Program-made: the position numbers and the translations under genes
Source: Staphylococcus americanisciuri
Lineage (GTDB): Bacteria > Bacillota > Bacilli > Staphylococcales > Staphylococcaceae
DNA: 64,000 bases
Direction: 5' to 3'
Assembly (NCBI RefSeq): GCF_024814435.1
Contig: NZ_JANUXY010000002.1
Location: 204,133-268,132, forward strand
In this document: positions 42,921 to 52,449 of the stretch, one piece after another
Layout of the letters: every line of letters starts with the position of its first letter
How positions within the stretch are numbered: the stretch's first letter is position 1
Notes under the pieces: generated by a model
The model's database searches: none
What the model was told of the DNA's origin: nothing
Seen by the model: the letters and a program-made list of their open reading frames with translations, nothing else

Positions 42921-44284
42921 AATTTGATACACTGATAAAGAATGGACTTGTAATTTTAGAAGATGAAGCAAAAGAAGTTGAAGTTGGTATCAAAGAGGGT
43001 AAGATTGCTGAGATCGGGACAGACTTAGGTGAAGCATCTGAAGTGATCGATGCGACAGGGCTTATCGTATCACCAGGTATGATTGATGCGCATGTCCACA
43101 TTACAGAGCCGGGTGGCGGTTATCGTGATGATTGGGAAGGTTATGAAACAGGCACGCGTGGTTCTGCCAAAGGTGGTGTAACGACGATTATCGAAATGCC
43201 ATTAAACCAAGTTCCTGCGACAACAGATCGTGAATCAATTCAAGTGAAGTATAAAGCAGGGGAAGGTAAGTTAGCAGTCGATGTCGCAAGTTATGGTGGT
43301 CTTGTACCATACAATCTTGATGGTGGGATTCAAGAGCTGGATGAAGATGGCGTGGTCGCGTATAAATGTTTCGTTGCGACATGTGGAGATCGTTCTATTG
43401 ATGGTGATTTCATGAATGTGGATGATTATTCGTTATATGAAGGTATGAAACAAATTGCGAAAACAGGCAAAATCTTATCAATTCATGCAGAAAATGCTGC
43501 AATTACTGATAAATTAGGTGAGATTGCTTATCAAAATGGGGAAACGACAATGGCTGCTTATGTGGATAGTCGCCCTGCATTTACAGAAGTAGAGCCAATT
43601 CAAAAGTTAATTTTATTCGCAAAAGAAACAGGCTGCCGTATTCATATTGTCCATGTTGCATGTGAAGAAGGTGTTGAAGCGATTGTTAAGGCACAACAAG
43701 AAGGCGTGGATGTGACATGTGAAACATGTACACATTACCTCTATTTCTACAAAGAAGAGTTGGATGATATTGGACCAGTTGTTAAATGTTCACCACCGAT
43801 TCGTGAAAAAGCACGTTTAGAAGGTATGTGGCAACGTGTATTGAATGGTGATATTAACTTTGTAACAAGTGACCATTCTCCATGTAACCCTGAGTTGAAA
43901 GACAAGGATAACGCTTTTGAAGCATGGGGTGGCATAGCTGGTGTACAAAATAACGTTGATGTACTATTTGATGAAGGGGTACAAAAACGTAATATGTCTT
44001 TAACACGATTTGCGGAGATTATTGCGAAAAATCCAGCTGAACGATTTGATCTTACAGAAAAAGGTAGTATCAAAGAAGGGAAAGACGCTGATTTTGTATT
44101 CATTAAACGTGATGCGCCATACACATTAAAAGCAGAGGACTTGGCATATAGACATCAAATTAGCCCATATGTAGGTAGAGAAATTGGTGCGCAAGTGGTA
44201 AGAACAATCTTACGTGGCCAAACAACATATGAACAAGTAGAAGGCTTAACATCAGACTTTATCGGTGAATTTATTAAAAAATAA
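42917..44284 (+). CDS. allB: Allantoinase
   Basis: A 455-residue cyclic amidohydrolase that opens allantoin to allantoate. The metal ligands are in DAHVHITEPG (His58, His60 region), the carboxylated Lys in VVAYKCFV (about 147), His in SIHAENAA and HIVHVAC, and the Asp in VTSDHSPC. The length matches E. coli AllB (453). It overlaps the permease gene by 4 bases. A strong terminator follows, so the permease and AllB form one unit. Confidence 0.93.
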   Translation: MKFDTLIKNGLVILEDEAKEVEVGIKEGKIAEIGTDLGEASEVIDATGLIVSPGMIDAHVHITEPGGGYRDDWEGYETGTRGSAKGGVTTIIEMPLNQVPATTDRESIQVKYKAGEGKLAVDVASYGGLVPYNLDGGIQELDEDGVVAYKCFVATCGDRSIDGDFMNVDDYSLYEGMKQIAKTGKILSIHAENAAITDKLGEIAYQNGETTMAAYVDSRPAFTEVEPIQKLILFAKETGCRIHIVHVACEEGVEAIVKAQQEGVDVTCETCTHYLYFYKEELDDIGPVVKCSPPIREKARLEGMWQRVLNGDINFVTSDHSPCNPELKDKDNAFEAWGGIAGVQNNVDVLFDEGVQKRNMSLTRFAEIIAKNPAERFDLTEKGSIKEGKDADFVFIKRDAPYTLKAEDLAYRHQISPYVGREIGAQVVRTILRGQTTYEQVEGLTSDFIGEFIKK

Positions 44285-44298
44285 TTGAATAACGTATA

Positions 44299-44334
44299 AA
44301 AAGCTCAGCTGGCAATGACGCCAGCTGGGCTTTT
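44299..44334. terminator. Bidirectional terminator between allB and the convergent amidohydrolase
   Basis: AAAGCTCAGCTGGC pairs with GCCAGCTGGGCTTT; A and T runs flank both ends of the stem. Confidence 0.85.
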
Positions 44335-45574
44335 ACAATTTGATGCTTGAAGACGCTAGTTCTATTGCTGTATCAATGAGGATATTGATACCATTTTCAA
44401 TTTGTTGCGTTGTGACAGATTCTTTCGGAGAGTGGCTGATGCCGTCTTTACATGGTATGAAAATCATACTCGTTGGACAAAGCTGTGCCATATTCATCGC
44501 ATCATGTCCAGCACCACTAAACATTCGATGGAAAGAGCGTTTTTGAAGTTTTGCTTTATCTTCAATAATATCAGCAATCTTTTCTGACAAGGCAATAGGT
44601 GTGTCTTGTCCAAGAGAATCTATATTCACAATGATATCGCGTTCGCTTGTAATCGTGTTGATTTGCGCCATAATCTCATTTACAACCGTTGTACGAATAT
44701 CTTTATCAATACCACGTACGTCTATTAACAGTTGTACGTCGCCAGGCACTGCATTCATCGTATTAGGAGAGACATTTACACCACCAACCGTTGCGACAAT
44801 ACCATCGCTGTGATAATTGTTTGCGATGCGTTCAACTTGTAGAATGATTTCCGCAGCACAAGTCATGGCATCTTTACGCATAGGCATGGGTGTTGAACCG
44901 GAGTGACTCGTTGTGCCTTGTAATTTCACTTTGAAACGATCGGGTGCAGCGATATGTGTGACAATACCGATTTCTTTATTTTTATTTTCTAAAATAGGAC
45001 CCTGTTCGATATGCAATTCTAGAAAAGCTTTCATATGATCGTGATAAGGTGCTTTTTTAGGTGGTTCCGTAGAGGTCATAGATTGAACCACTTCTAATAA
45101 AGTCTGACCATCTTTGTCCTGAAGGGTTTTCATATCCTCTTCATTCAACATGCCACATAAATATTTACTGCCAATTGTCGCAACGTTAAAGCGTGCAGAT
45201 TCTTCACAACTAAATGCGATGATTTCAATTGGATGGTCTGTTATAAAGTTAATGTCATTGAGGTGTCTTACCACTTCTAGCGCACCGACAACGCCTAATA
45301 GTCCATCATATTGCCCACCTTCAGGGACGGTATCGATATGTGAACCAATGACAACGGGTGGCAGATCGTTGTATTTACCCTCTCGCCTTGCAATGACATT
45401 GCCCACTTTGTCGAAGTAGACAGACATGCCTAATTCTTGGCAATACATTGAGAACTTCAGTGCCGCTAACCTTTCATTATGCGTAAATGCAAGACGATTG
45501 ATACCGTCTAACTTCGTGCTAATTCCTAAATTATTGAAGCTGTTTAGTGTTGATAATATACGATGTATGTTCAT
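44333..45574 (-). CDS. M20 amidohydrolase, allantoate amidohydrolase-like (second copy)
   Basis: A 413-residue Zn-dependent amidase of the AllC/carbamoylase group. Metal motifs are GSHIDTVPEGGQYDG (near 78-92), EESARF (127-132), HIEQGPILE (193-201) and the final SGAGHDA block. It resembles the AllC at 46541 but lies on the opposite strand, coupled to an alpha/beta hydrolase gene by a TAATG overlap. It may split another carbamoyl compound, such as an N-carbamoyl amino acid or ureidoglycolate; which one is unknown. Confidence 0.85.
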   Translation of the reverse strand: MNIHRILSTLNSFNNLGISTKLDGINRLAFTHNERLAALKFSMYCQELGMSVYFDKVGNVIARREGKYNDLPPVVIGSHIDTVPEGGQYDGLLGVVGALEVVRHLNDINFITDHPIEIIAFSCEESARFNVATIGSKYLCGMLNEEDMKTLQDKDGQTLLEVVQSMTSTEPPKKAPYHDHMKAFLELHIEQGPILENKNKEIGIVTHIAAPDRFKVKLQGTTSHSGSTPMPMRKDAMTCAAEIILQVERIANNYHSDGIVATVGGVNVSPNTMNAVPGDVQLLIDVRGIDKDIRTTVVNEIMAQINTITSERDIIVNIDSLGQDTPIALSEKIADIIEDKAKLQKRSFHRMFSGAGHDAMNMAQLCPTSMIFIPCKDGISHSPKESVTTQQIENGINILIDTAIELASSSIKL

Positions 45575-46362
45575 TACAACGCCTCCTTATTTTGGATATA
45601 TTGACATGCTTGGTGATAGAGCTGAATCATATCAGGTGTCACACTGTTATCGAATGCGTGGCTATTGCTATCTATTTCTACAAATGTAGCTTGTTTATGC
45701 AGATTCGCCAATTTTTTACTGTATGTAATTGGCACATCTGGATCGTTGCTTGCGTGTGCAATGAAAAGCTTAGGTAACTTCGTGAGTGCAGCTGTATCAA
45801 TTTCGTAATCAATAAGCACTGGCCACAATCCATGGTGTCTGTAATAGAGATATAAAAGATATCTTGGGTTAGGTGGCAGGTCTGTTGAGACATCCGGCAG
45901 TGTGAACAGGGTCTTAATATCGTCTGTAAGCATTGCCATAACGTTACGATGATTGTTCGGAATAGATTTGAAAGCAGGATGTTGGACATCGTAAAAGCCG
46001 TAAAAGTCAATCAATCCTTGCACATCATACTTTGTCGCGTATAGCATGCTCAAAAAGCCACCAGCTGAACGCCCCATACAATATACTTCTGCAAATTGTG
46101 CACTAACGTAGTCGTGTATGTGTTGCAGGTCGTCTACGATATCAGTGAATGTTGCTTCAGGAAGTAATCGATAGTCTACGGTCAACAAGTTGTAATATTG
46201 TGTGATGACTTCGATATATGTGTTGGGTAGGTCATCTCGCTGACCAAATATTAAACCCCCACCATGGAAATAAACGAGGATACGCGGACATGTATTGGTT
46301 GATGGATAAAATGTACCCTTGAGTGTGTAAGTGTCTCCACGATAAATACGGACTTCTTCCAT
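45574..46362 (-). CDS. Alpha/beta hydrolase (carboxylesterase-like)
   Basis: A 262-residue alpha/beta hydrolase. The oxyanion HGGG is in VYFHGGGLIFG, the nucleophile Ser in MGRSAGGF, the Asp in ASNDPDVP and the His in NSHAFDN, giving a complete triad. The HGGG motif places it with hormone-sensitive-lipase-like esterases. It precedes and overlaps the M20 amidohydrolase gene and is divergent from the main ureide operon, so it may hydrolyse an ester or lactone of a ureide; no known ureide pathway needs one. Confidence 0.83.
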   Translation of the reverse strand: MEEVRIYRGDTYTLKGTFYPSTNTCPRILVYFHGGGLIFGQRDDLPNTYIEVITQYYNLLTVDYRLLPEATFTDIVDDLQHIHDYVSAQFAEVYCMGRSAGGFLSMLYATKYDVQGLIDFYGFYDVQHPAFKSIPNNHRNVMAMLTDDIKTLFTLPDVSTDLPPNPRYLLYLYYRHHGLWPVLIDYEIDTAALTKLPKLFIAHASNDPDVPITYSKKLANLHKQATFVEIDSNSHAFDNSVTPDMIQLYHQACQYIQNKEAL

Positions 46363-46389
46363 ACAGCCACCTCTTTCTATATATGAATC

Positions 46390-46420
46390 TAGTTTCCTAA
46401 CTTTAGTATACGTATATAAT
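46390..46420 (+). promoter_or_regulatory. Possible promoter of the allC operon
   Basis: TATAAT at 46415-46420 lies 16 bases after TTTCCT and inside a small palindrome (TATACGTATA, 46408-46417). It is 120 bases before the allC start, a long untranslated leader. Weak -35, consistent with activator dependence. Confidence 0.35.
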
Positions 46421-46540
46421 GAGCAATATTGTTTGTATAACTTGGATAAAAAAGTGTCCGACTATTATGCAAAGTGTTAAAGAATTATCATCTGTAAGGA
46501 TATACACTTAAAGTAGAAGAATAACGAGGAGGTAAATGCT

Positions 46541-47764
46541 GTGGATATTCGTACAATGTTTGAAAGTTTAGATCAACAATTTACGAGTTATGGTGGTCTC
46601 AAAGGTGGCGGTATTACAAGATTATTATATTCAGATGAGTGGACGAAAGCGGTTGGTGCACTAGAATCTCTTTTGAAAGAGGAAGGATTCGAAGTGCAGT
46701 TTGACGCTGTCGGTAATCTCACTGGACGTATTGAAGGAACTGAGAATCCTGAAGAAACAATTATGTCTGGTTCACACATTGATACGGTTGTTGAAGGCGG
46801 CCACTTAGACGGACAGTTTGGTATTCTATCTGCTATTGTGGCTATCAAATATTTGTTGGAAAAATATGGTCAACCGAAAAAGTCGCTGGAAGTGCTTTCT
46901 TTAGCAGAGGAGGAAGGAAGTCGCTTCCCATATACATTCTGGGGTAGTAAAAACTTTTTCAATCTTGCAGACCATAAAGATGTGGAAGAAATTACGGATT
47001 CAGAAGGCGTGAAATTCACAGATGCAATGCGTCAATCAGGTTTTGACTTCCGACAAGATGACAAAGTGCGTGAAGATATTAAAGCCTTTGTCGAAATGCA
47101 TATCGAACAAGGTAAAGTGCTAGAAACAGAACAAAAAGCAATCGGTGTGGTGACAGGTATCGTAGGTCAGAAACGCTATACGATTAACTTGAAAGGCGAA
47201 GCAAATCACGCAGGTACGACACCAATGGGACTTCGAAAAGATGCGGTTGTAGCCTTTACAGAAATTGTACAGCGACTTGTGAAACGGGCAGAAGCAATGG
47301 GTGACCCACTTGTATTGACGTTCGGTCATGTGACACCGGTACCGAATACAGTAAATGTTGTGCCAGGAGAAGTTGAATTCTCAGTAGACTGCCGACACAT
47401 TGACCAAGAGGCGCTTAATAAATTTGCTGAAGAAGTAGAAGCAACCATTAAAGAAGTAGCACAACAGCGTGGTATGGACGTCAACATTAACTTATGGATG
47501 GATGAAGCCCCAACTTTGATGGACGATGACATTATTAAAAATGTGAAGTTGGCTGCAGAAGAAGTAGCGGGTCAAGCATATAAAGTGATGCCATCAGGTG
47601 CTGGGCATGATGCACAAATTTTTGCGAAACATGTACCGACAGGCATGATTTTCGTTCCATCTATTAAAGGTATTTCACATAACGTTGAAGAAGAGACAGA
47701 CGTAGAAGACCTAGTCAAAGGTATAGAAGTATTAGCAAGCGTATTACACAAGCTAGCATATTAA
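46541..47764 (+). CDS. allC: Allantoate amidohydrolase
   Basis: A 407-residue M20-family enzyme that converts allantoate to (S)-ureidoglycine, CO2 and ammonia. The motifs are GSHIDTVVEGGHLDG (about 78-92), AEEEGSRF (127-134), MHIEQGKVLE (187-196) and PSGAGHDAQIF. It starts at GTG after GAGGAGG. The next gene is AllE, which uses its product, so this copy, rather than that at 44333, is the pathway AllC. It heads the long operon running to the carbamate kinase gene. Confidence 0.92.
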   Translation: MDIRTMFESLDQQFTSYGGLKGGGITRLLYSDEWTKAVGALESLLKEEGFEVQFDAVGNLTGRIEGTENPEETIMSGSHIDTVVEGGHLDGQFGILSAIVAIKYLLEKYGQPKKSLEVLSLAEEEGSRFPYTFWGSKNFFNLADHKDVEEITDSEGVKFTDAMRQSGFDFRQDDKVREDIKAFVEMHIEQGKVLETEQKAIGVVTGIVGQKRYTINLKGEANHAGTTPMGLRKDAVVAFTEIVQRLVKRAEAMGDPLVLTFGHVTPVPNTVNVVPGEVEFSVDCRHIDQEALNKFAEEVEATIKEVAQQRGMDVNINLWMDEAPTLMDDDIIKNVKLAAEEVAGQAYKVMPSGAGHDAQIFAKHVPTGMIFVPSIKGISHNVEEETDVEDLVKGIEVLASVLHKLAY

Positions 47765-47780
47765 AAAGGAGCGATTGTAA

Positions 47781-48572
47781 GTGGGTTATTTAAATCACAA
47801 TCAAGGATATAGAACAGATTTATTAGAAACAAGATCAGTCATTAAAAAGGATAACTTTGCATTAATTACACCAGATGGCTTGGTGAACAACGTCGTACCA
47901 GGATTTGAAGAGTGTGACATAACAATCTTAGGTTCACCACGACTCGGCGCACGATTCGTTGATTATTTAGTAACAGTTAAAAATCAAGGCGGAAACCATC
48001 AAGGTTTTGGTGGCAATGGTATCCAAACATTTGTGTATGTTGTGTATGGTGCGATTACGGCGAAAGTCGATGGTCAATCATATGAATTAACACAAGGCGG
48101 TTATTTATATGTTCCACCACATCTTCAATTAACATTTGAGAATAATAACGGTGGCGAGGACAGTCGTCTATTTTTATACAAAAAACGTTATCAGGAAGCA
48201 GAAAATGTCGGTACACCAGATATTGTTGTTGGTAATGTGAACGACATTGAACCAGAAGCATATGAAGGCATGGAAGAAGTATTGATTCAAGACTTATTAC
48301 CTAAATCATTAGAGTTTGATATGAACTTCCATATTTTATCATTCAAGCCAGGCGCATCACATGGATATATTGAAACACACGTTCAAGAGCATGGTGCTTA
48401 TGTATTGAGTGGAAGAGGAATGTATAACCTTGATAAAAATTGGATTCCTGTAGACAAGGGAGACTACATTTTCATGGGGGCTTATTCGCCACAAGCAACA
48501 TATGCGATTGGGTTAGATGAACCATTTGCTTATATTTATTCAAAAGATGCGAATAGAGATATTGAGCTGTAG
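47781..48572 (+). CDS. allE: (S)-ureidoglycine aminohydrolase
   Basis: A 263-residue double-cupin enzyme that turns (S)-ureidoglycine into (S)-ureidoglycolate and ammonia. The Mn ligands should lie in the second cupin (about 185-250: MNFHILSFKPGASHGYIETH, HVQEHGAYVLSGRG). The size equals E. coli AllE (261). The start is GTG after AAAAGGAG. Order allC-allE-allD in one operon supports the assignment. Confidence 0.93.
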   Translation: MGYLNHNQGYRTDLLETRSVIKKDNFALITPDGLVNNVVPGFEECDITILGSPRLGARFVDYLVTVKNQGGNHQGFGGNGIQTFVYVVYGAITAKVDGQSYELTQGGYLYVPPHLQLTFENNNGGEDSRLFLYKKRYQEAENVGTPDIVVGNVNDIEPEAYEGMEEVLIQDLLPKSLEFDMNFHILSFKPGASHGYIETHVQEHGAYVLSGRGMYNLDKNWIPVDKGDYIFMGAYSPQATYAIGLDEPFAYIYSKDANRDIEL

Positions 48573-48587
48573 ATAAGGGGGATTATC

Positions 48588-49604
48588 GTGGCAGAAGAAT
48601 TAGTGTATGTACCACGAGAAGCATTAAGACAGTTATTTTTTACACAACTCGTTAATTCGGGTCTGCCAGAAAAATTTTCTGAGAAGACGGCGGATTTGAT
48701 GATTTTTGCTGATGAGCGTGGGATTCATTCTCATGGGGCTGTGAGAGCAGAATATTATTCAAACCGCATTAAAGCGAAAGGGTATAATTTGCAACCCACA
48801 TTACACTTTGAGCAAACGGGACCTTGTAGTGGGATTTACCATGGCGACAATGCAATCGGTCATTATGTTGCATACAAAGCGATGGAAGAAGCGATTGCAA
48901 TGGCAAAGCATAAGGGTATTGCGGTTGTCGGTGTGAAGGAGATGGGACACAGTGGTGCGATTGGTTATTATGCTCGACAAGCAGCGTTAGAAGGAATGGT
49001 GGCGCTGACGGTTTGTCAATCTGATCCCATGGTTGTGCCGTTTGGCGGGGCGAAACCATATTTTGGTACGAACCCGATTGCCTTTGCAACGCCGAAGCGA
49101 GAGGGTAAGCCAATTCTTTTTGATATGGCAACGACTGTGCAAGCATGGGGCAAAATTCTTGATGCGAGAAGTAAAGGCAAGATGATTCCTGATACGTGGG
49201 CAGTAGATGATCAAGGCGAACCGACAACGAATCCACATGCTGTTGCAGCGTTGTTACCAGCTGCAGGGCCTAAAGGATATGGCTTAATGATGATGATCGA
49301 TATTTTAGCAGGTTCCTTACTTGGATTGCCGTTTGGTCAACATGTAACGTCTATGTACAAAGATTTATCGGAATATCGTAGGCTTGGACAATTACATATT
49401 GTCATTAACCCAGCATTTTTTGGTGATGCAGATCGCTTTTTAGCACAAATATCTCAAATGGTAGATGAACTGCATGCTATTCCACCATCTAAAGGATTTG
49501 ACCAGGTGTATTATCCAGGAGAAATTCAAGAAATGATGATTGAGAAGTATCGAGAAAGTGGTATTCCTGTTGCTAAAGAAATATATGACTATCTAACACA
49601 GTAA
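48588..49604 (+). CDS. allD: Ureidoglycolate dehydrogenase, first paralogue
   Basis: A 338-residue NAD-dependent dehydrogenase of the malate/L-lactate (LDH2) family that oxidises (S)-ureidoglycolate to oxalurate. Conserved blocks: RGIHSHGAVR (around 46-55), HSGAIGYYARQA (catalytic His), PMVVPFGGAKPYFGTNPIA, and PKGYGLMMMIDIL. The start is GTG after AAGGGGG. A close paralogue follows 27 bases downstream. One of the two may serve a different 2-hydroxy acid. Confidence 0.9.
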   Translation: MAEELVYVPREALRQLFFTQLVNSGLPEKFSEKTADLMIFADERGIHSHGAVRAEYYSNRIKAKGYNLQPTLHFEQTGPCSGIYHGDNAIGHYVAYKAMEEAIAMAKHKGIAVVGVKEMGHSGAIGYYARQAALEGMVALTVCQSDPMVVPFGGAKPYFGTNPIAFATPKREGKPILFDMATTVQAWGKILDARSKGKMIPDTWAVDDQGEPTTNPHAVAALLPAAGPKGYGLMMMIDILAGSLLGLPFGQHVTSMYKDLSEYRRLGQLHIVINPAFFGDADRFLAQISQMVDELHAIPPSKGFDQVYYPGEIQEMMIEKYRESGIPVAKEIYDYLTQ

Positions 49605-49631
49605 GGATTGGACTGAGAGGAGGTTGTACCT

Positions 49632-50681
49632 GTGAGAGTTACGAAAGAGCAGTTATTCAAATTAATCAAAGAAAAATTAATGAAAGCAGGATTATCAGAA
49701 GTGTCTGCTAATCATGTATCAGACGTATTGGTATTTGCTGATCATAGAGGTATTCATTCGCATGGTGCTGTGCGTGTGGAATATTATGCAGAAAGAATTG
49801 CTAAAGGTGGTATAACAGTTAAACCTGAATATCGTTTGGAGAAAACAGGTCCCGCTTCAGCTATTTATCATGGTGACAACGGGCCAGGGCATGAGGCAGC
49901 TTTATATGCGATGGAAGAAGCGGTTGCAATGGCTAAAGAAAATGGTGTTGCGATTGTTGGTGTGAAAGCAATTTCTCACAGTGGTGCATTAGGTTATTTT
50001 GTCGAAAAAGCTGCCAAAGAAGGTATGGTTGCAATAAGTGTCTGCCAGTCTGATCCAATGGTTGTACCGTTTGGAGGGACAGAACCATACTTTGGTACCA
50101 ATCCGATCGCATTTAGTTGTCCTACGAATGATGATCGCATTATTACTTTTGATATGGCAACAACTGTACAAGCATGGGGCAAAATTCTTGATGCACGTAG
50201 TAAAGGCAAAGATATTCCAGATACATGGGCGGTTGATGCGAACGGTATGCCAACAACCAATTCGCGAGACGTTCATGCACTTTTACCAGTTGCAGGGGCT
50301 AAAGGGTACGGCTTGATGATGATGGTCGATATTCTCTCTGGCGCATTGCTTGGTTTACCACAAGGAATTCATGTGACTTCTATGTATCAAGATATGACAC
50401 AGGGACGAAACCTGGGTCAATTGCACATTGTGATTAATCCAGCATTTTTTACGGATCCAACAATGTTTAAAACACAGATTTCCACGATGTTAGATGGATT
50501 GAAGCAACAACCAGCAGCCCCAGGATACGGTGAAGTTTACTATCCAGGCGAACGTGGTAAGTTGCGTGCGGAAAAATACGATAAAGACGGTATAGAGATT
50601 CCAGATGATATTTATAATTATTTGATTAGTAATGATGTCCATTATGACAGATATCACGGCAAGAATCGCTTTGCAGAATAA
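49632..50681 (+). CDS. allD: Ureidoglycolate dehydrogenase, second paralogue
   Basis: A 349-residue LDH2-family dehydrogenase with the same blocks as the gene before it: HRGIHSHGAVRVEYY, ISHSGALGYF (His), SVCQSDPMVVPFGG, AKGYGLMMMVDILS. It has the extra C-terminal tail NDVHYDRYHGKNRF, as in E. coli AllD (349 residues), so this copy is more likely the true AllD and the first one the divergent duplicate. Start GTG after GAGGAGG. Confidence 0.91.
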   Translation: MRVTKEQLFKLIKEKLMKAGLSEVSANHVSDVLVFADHRGIHSHGAVRVEYYAERIAKGGITVKPEYRLEKTGPASAIYHGDNGPGHEAALYAMEEAVAMAKENGVAIVGVKAISHSGALGYFVEKAAKEGMVAISVCQSDPMVVPFGGTEPYFGTNPIAFSCPTNDDRIITFDMATTVQAWGKILDARSKGKDIPDTWAVDANGMPTTNSRDVHALLPVAGAKGYGLMMMVDILSGALLGLPQGIHVTSMYQDMTQGRNLGQLHIVINPAFFTDPTMFKTQISTMLDGLKQQPAAPGYGEVYYPGERGKLRAEKYDKDGIEIPDDIYNYLISNDVHYDRYHGKNRFAE

Positions 50682-50694
50682 ATGAAGGAGGAAC

Positions 50695-52449
50695 ATGATG
50701 CTATACACAGTAATTAAAGAAAATACGTATCAAGATTCTATTGTACTGATGTTACTCTCTAATAAATTAAGTGGCATTGATGGTGTGAATAAAGCGTCAG
50801 TGATGATGGGGACACCTGCCAACAAAGATATTTTCAAATCTTCTGGTTTAGCGACAGACGAATTAGAACAAGCAGGCGCTAATGATATCGTAATTGTTAT
50901 TGATACAGATAATCCAGAAAAAGTTGAGACGGTTAAAGCAGAAGTTGAAGCGGCATTAAAAGGCGAAACAGAAACTGATGATAGCACGTCTAACAAGGAA
51001 GCAGCGAGTTGGAAACAAGCATTAGATTTGGCAGAGAAACCAAATTTAGCATTGATTTCAATTCCAGGAACATATGCGGCAATGGAAGCAGAGAATGCAT
51101 TGAAACACAATCTGAATGTATTTATGTTCAGTGACAATGTTGCCAAAGAAGACGAAGTGAAACTGAAACAATTGGCACACGACAAAGGCTTACTAGTCAT
51201 GGGACCTGACTGTGGTACGGGGATTGTTCACGGTGTGCCTTTAGCGTTTACGAATACCGTGAGCAAGGGTGACATTGGTATTGTCGGTGCATCAGGTACG
51301 GGCATCCAAGAAGTCACAACGATAATTGATCGTTTAGGTAAAGGTGTAACGAATGCGATTGGTACAGGTGGACGAGACTTATCGACTGAAGTCGGTGCGG
51401 TAACGATGATTGACAGTATTAAAGCACTTAATGCGGATCCAACTGTAAATGTTATCACAGTGATTTCCAAACCACCTGCGAAGGAAGTTCAAGAAAAAGT
51501 TATGAATACACTTAGAAATATTTCTAAGCCAATTGTGACACTATTCCTTGGACATAAACCGACATTTGATGAGCAAAATATTTATAATGCATACACGCTA
51601 GAAGAAGCAGCAGTTGTATCCGTGCAATTGGCAAATGGTGAAACACCAGTATATGAACCAAAGTCATTATTAGACGTGAAGCCAGCTTTTACATCAGAAC
51701 AAACAAGTATTAAAGGGTTTTATTCAGGCGGTACGTTAGCTTATGAAGCGGCTATTCTTATTCAAGATGCGTTTGATGTAACAGATAATCACTCAGAAGG
51801 TTATACGTTGAAGTCAGAACACCATGAAGTGATTGATTTAGGCGATGATATGTATACGCAAGGTAAGCCACATCCGATGATTGATCCAGAAATTCGTAAA
51901 GAAAAGCTACGTCAAGCGGTAGAAGATGAACGTACAGCAGTGATTATGTTGGACAATGTGATTGGTTATGGTAGTCATGATGATATGGCGAATGAGCTTG
52001 CACCAATTATTGGTGAAGTGATTGAACGTTCGAAACAAGCTGGACGTGAAATAATCGTGTTGGCAACAGTTGTGGGCACAACGAAAGACTACCAAGGTTA
52101 TGAAGCACAAAAAACAATCTTAGCCAATGCAGGTGCGCATATTTGTGATACGAACGATCAAATGGTACGCACTGCAATTGAGTTGTTAGGTGGAAAAGTG
52201 ATACAGCCTGAGAAAACATTAGAAACATTTGAAGTAGTTACAGAAGATCTTACAGTAGACGACAAAGTGATGCAGCTGATTAATAATAAACCAAGTGTTA
52301 TTAATATTGGCTTAAAGAGCTTTACAACAGCACTTCAAGATCATGATACATCATACGTTCAGTTCAATTGGAAACCTATTGCGGGTGGAGATACAGAATT
52401 AATTAAAGTACTACAGTTTTTAAATAATTATGAAAAGGAGACTGAGTAA
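50695..52449 (+). CDS. allF: FdrA/AllF, subunit of oxamate carbamoyltransferase
   Basis: A 584-residue FdrA-family protein related to succinyl-CoA synthetase alpha. The central block GIVGASGTGIQEVTTIIDRL (about 198-217), GTGGRDLSTEVG and VISKPPAKEV correspond to the CoA-ligase fold. E. coli AllF, AllG and AllH together form the oxamic transcarbamylase, which converts oxalurate and phosphate to oxamate and carbamoyl phosphate. It overlaps the next gene by 1 base. Strong AGGAGG before ATG 50695. Confidence 0.88.
   Translation: MMLYTVIKENTYQDSIVLMLLSNKLSGIDGVNKASVMMGTPANKDIFKSSGLATDELEQAGANDIVIVIDTDNPEKVETVKAEVEAALKGETETDDSTSNKEAASWKQALDLAEKPNLALISIPGTYAAMEAENALKHNLNVFMFSDNVAKEDEVKLKQLAHDKGLLVMGPDCGTGIVHGVPLAFTNTVSKGDIGIVGASGTGIQEVTTIIDRLGKGVTNAIGTGGRDLSTEVGAVTMIDSIKALNADPTVNVITVISKPPAKEVQEKVMNTLRNISKPIVTLFLGHKPTFDEQNIYNAYTLEEAAVVSVQLANGETPVYEPKSLLDVKPAFTSEQTSIKGFYSGGTLAYEAAILIQDAFDVTDNHSEGYTLKSEHHEVIDLGDDMYTQGKPHPMIDPEIRKEKLRQAVEDERTAVIMLDNVIGYGSHDDMANELAPIIGEVIERSKQAGREIIVLATVVGTTKDYQGYEAQKTILANAGAHICDTNDQMVRTAIELLGGKVIQPEKTLETFEVVTEDLTVDDKVMQLINNKPSVINIGLKSFTTALQDHDTSYVQFNWKPIAGGDTELIKVLQFLNNYEKETE

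Noticed and set aside
43747..44124. 125-codon minus-strand frame across allB
   Set aside because: Antisense shadow of allantoinase; the biased composition comes from the coding strand.
48769..49236. 155-codon open frame on the minus strand across allD
   Set aside because: It is the shadow of a well-conserved dehydrogenase gene; the protein is low in family features and has no ribosome site.
50730..51200. 156-codon minus-strand frame across allF
   Set aside because: Antisense to the intact FdrA gene, Ser/Ala/Leu-biased, no ribosome site and no recognisable domain.
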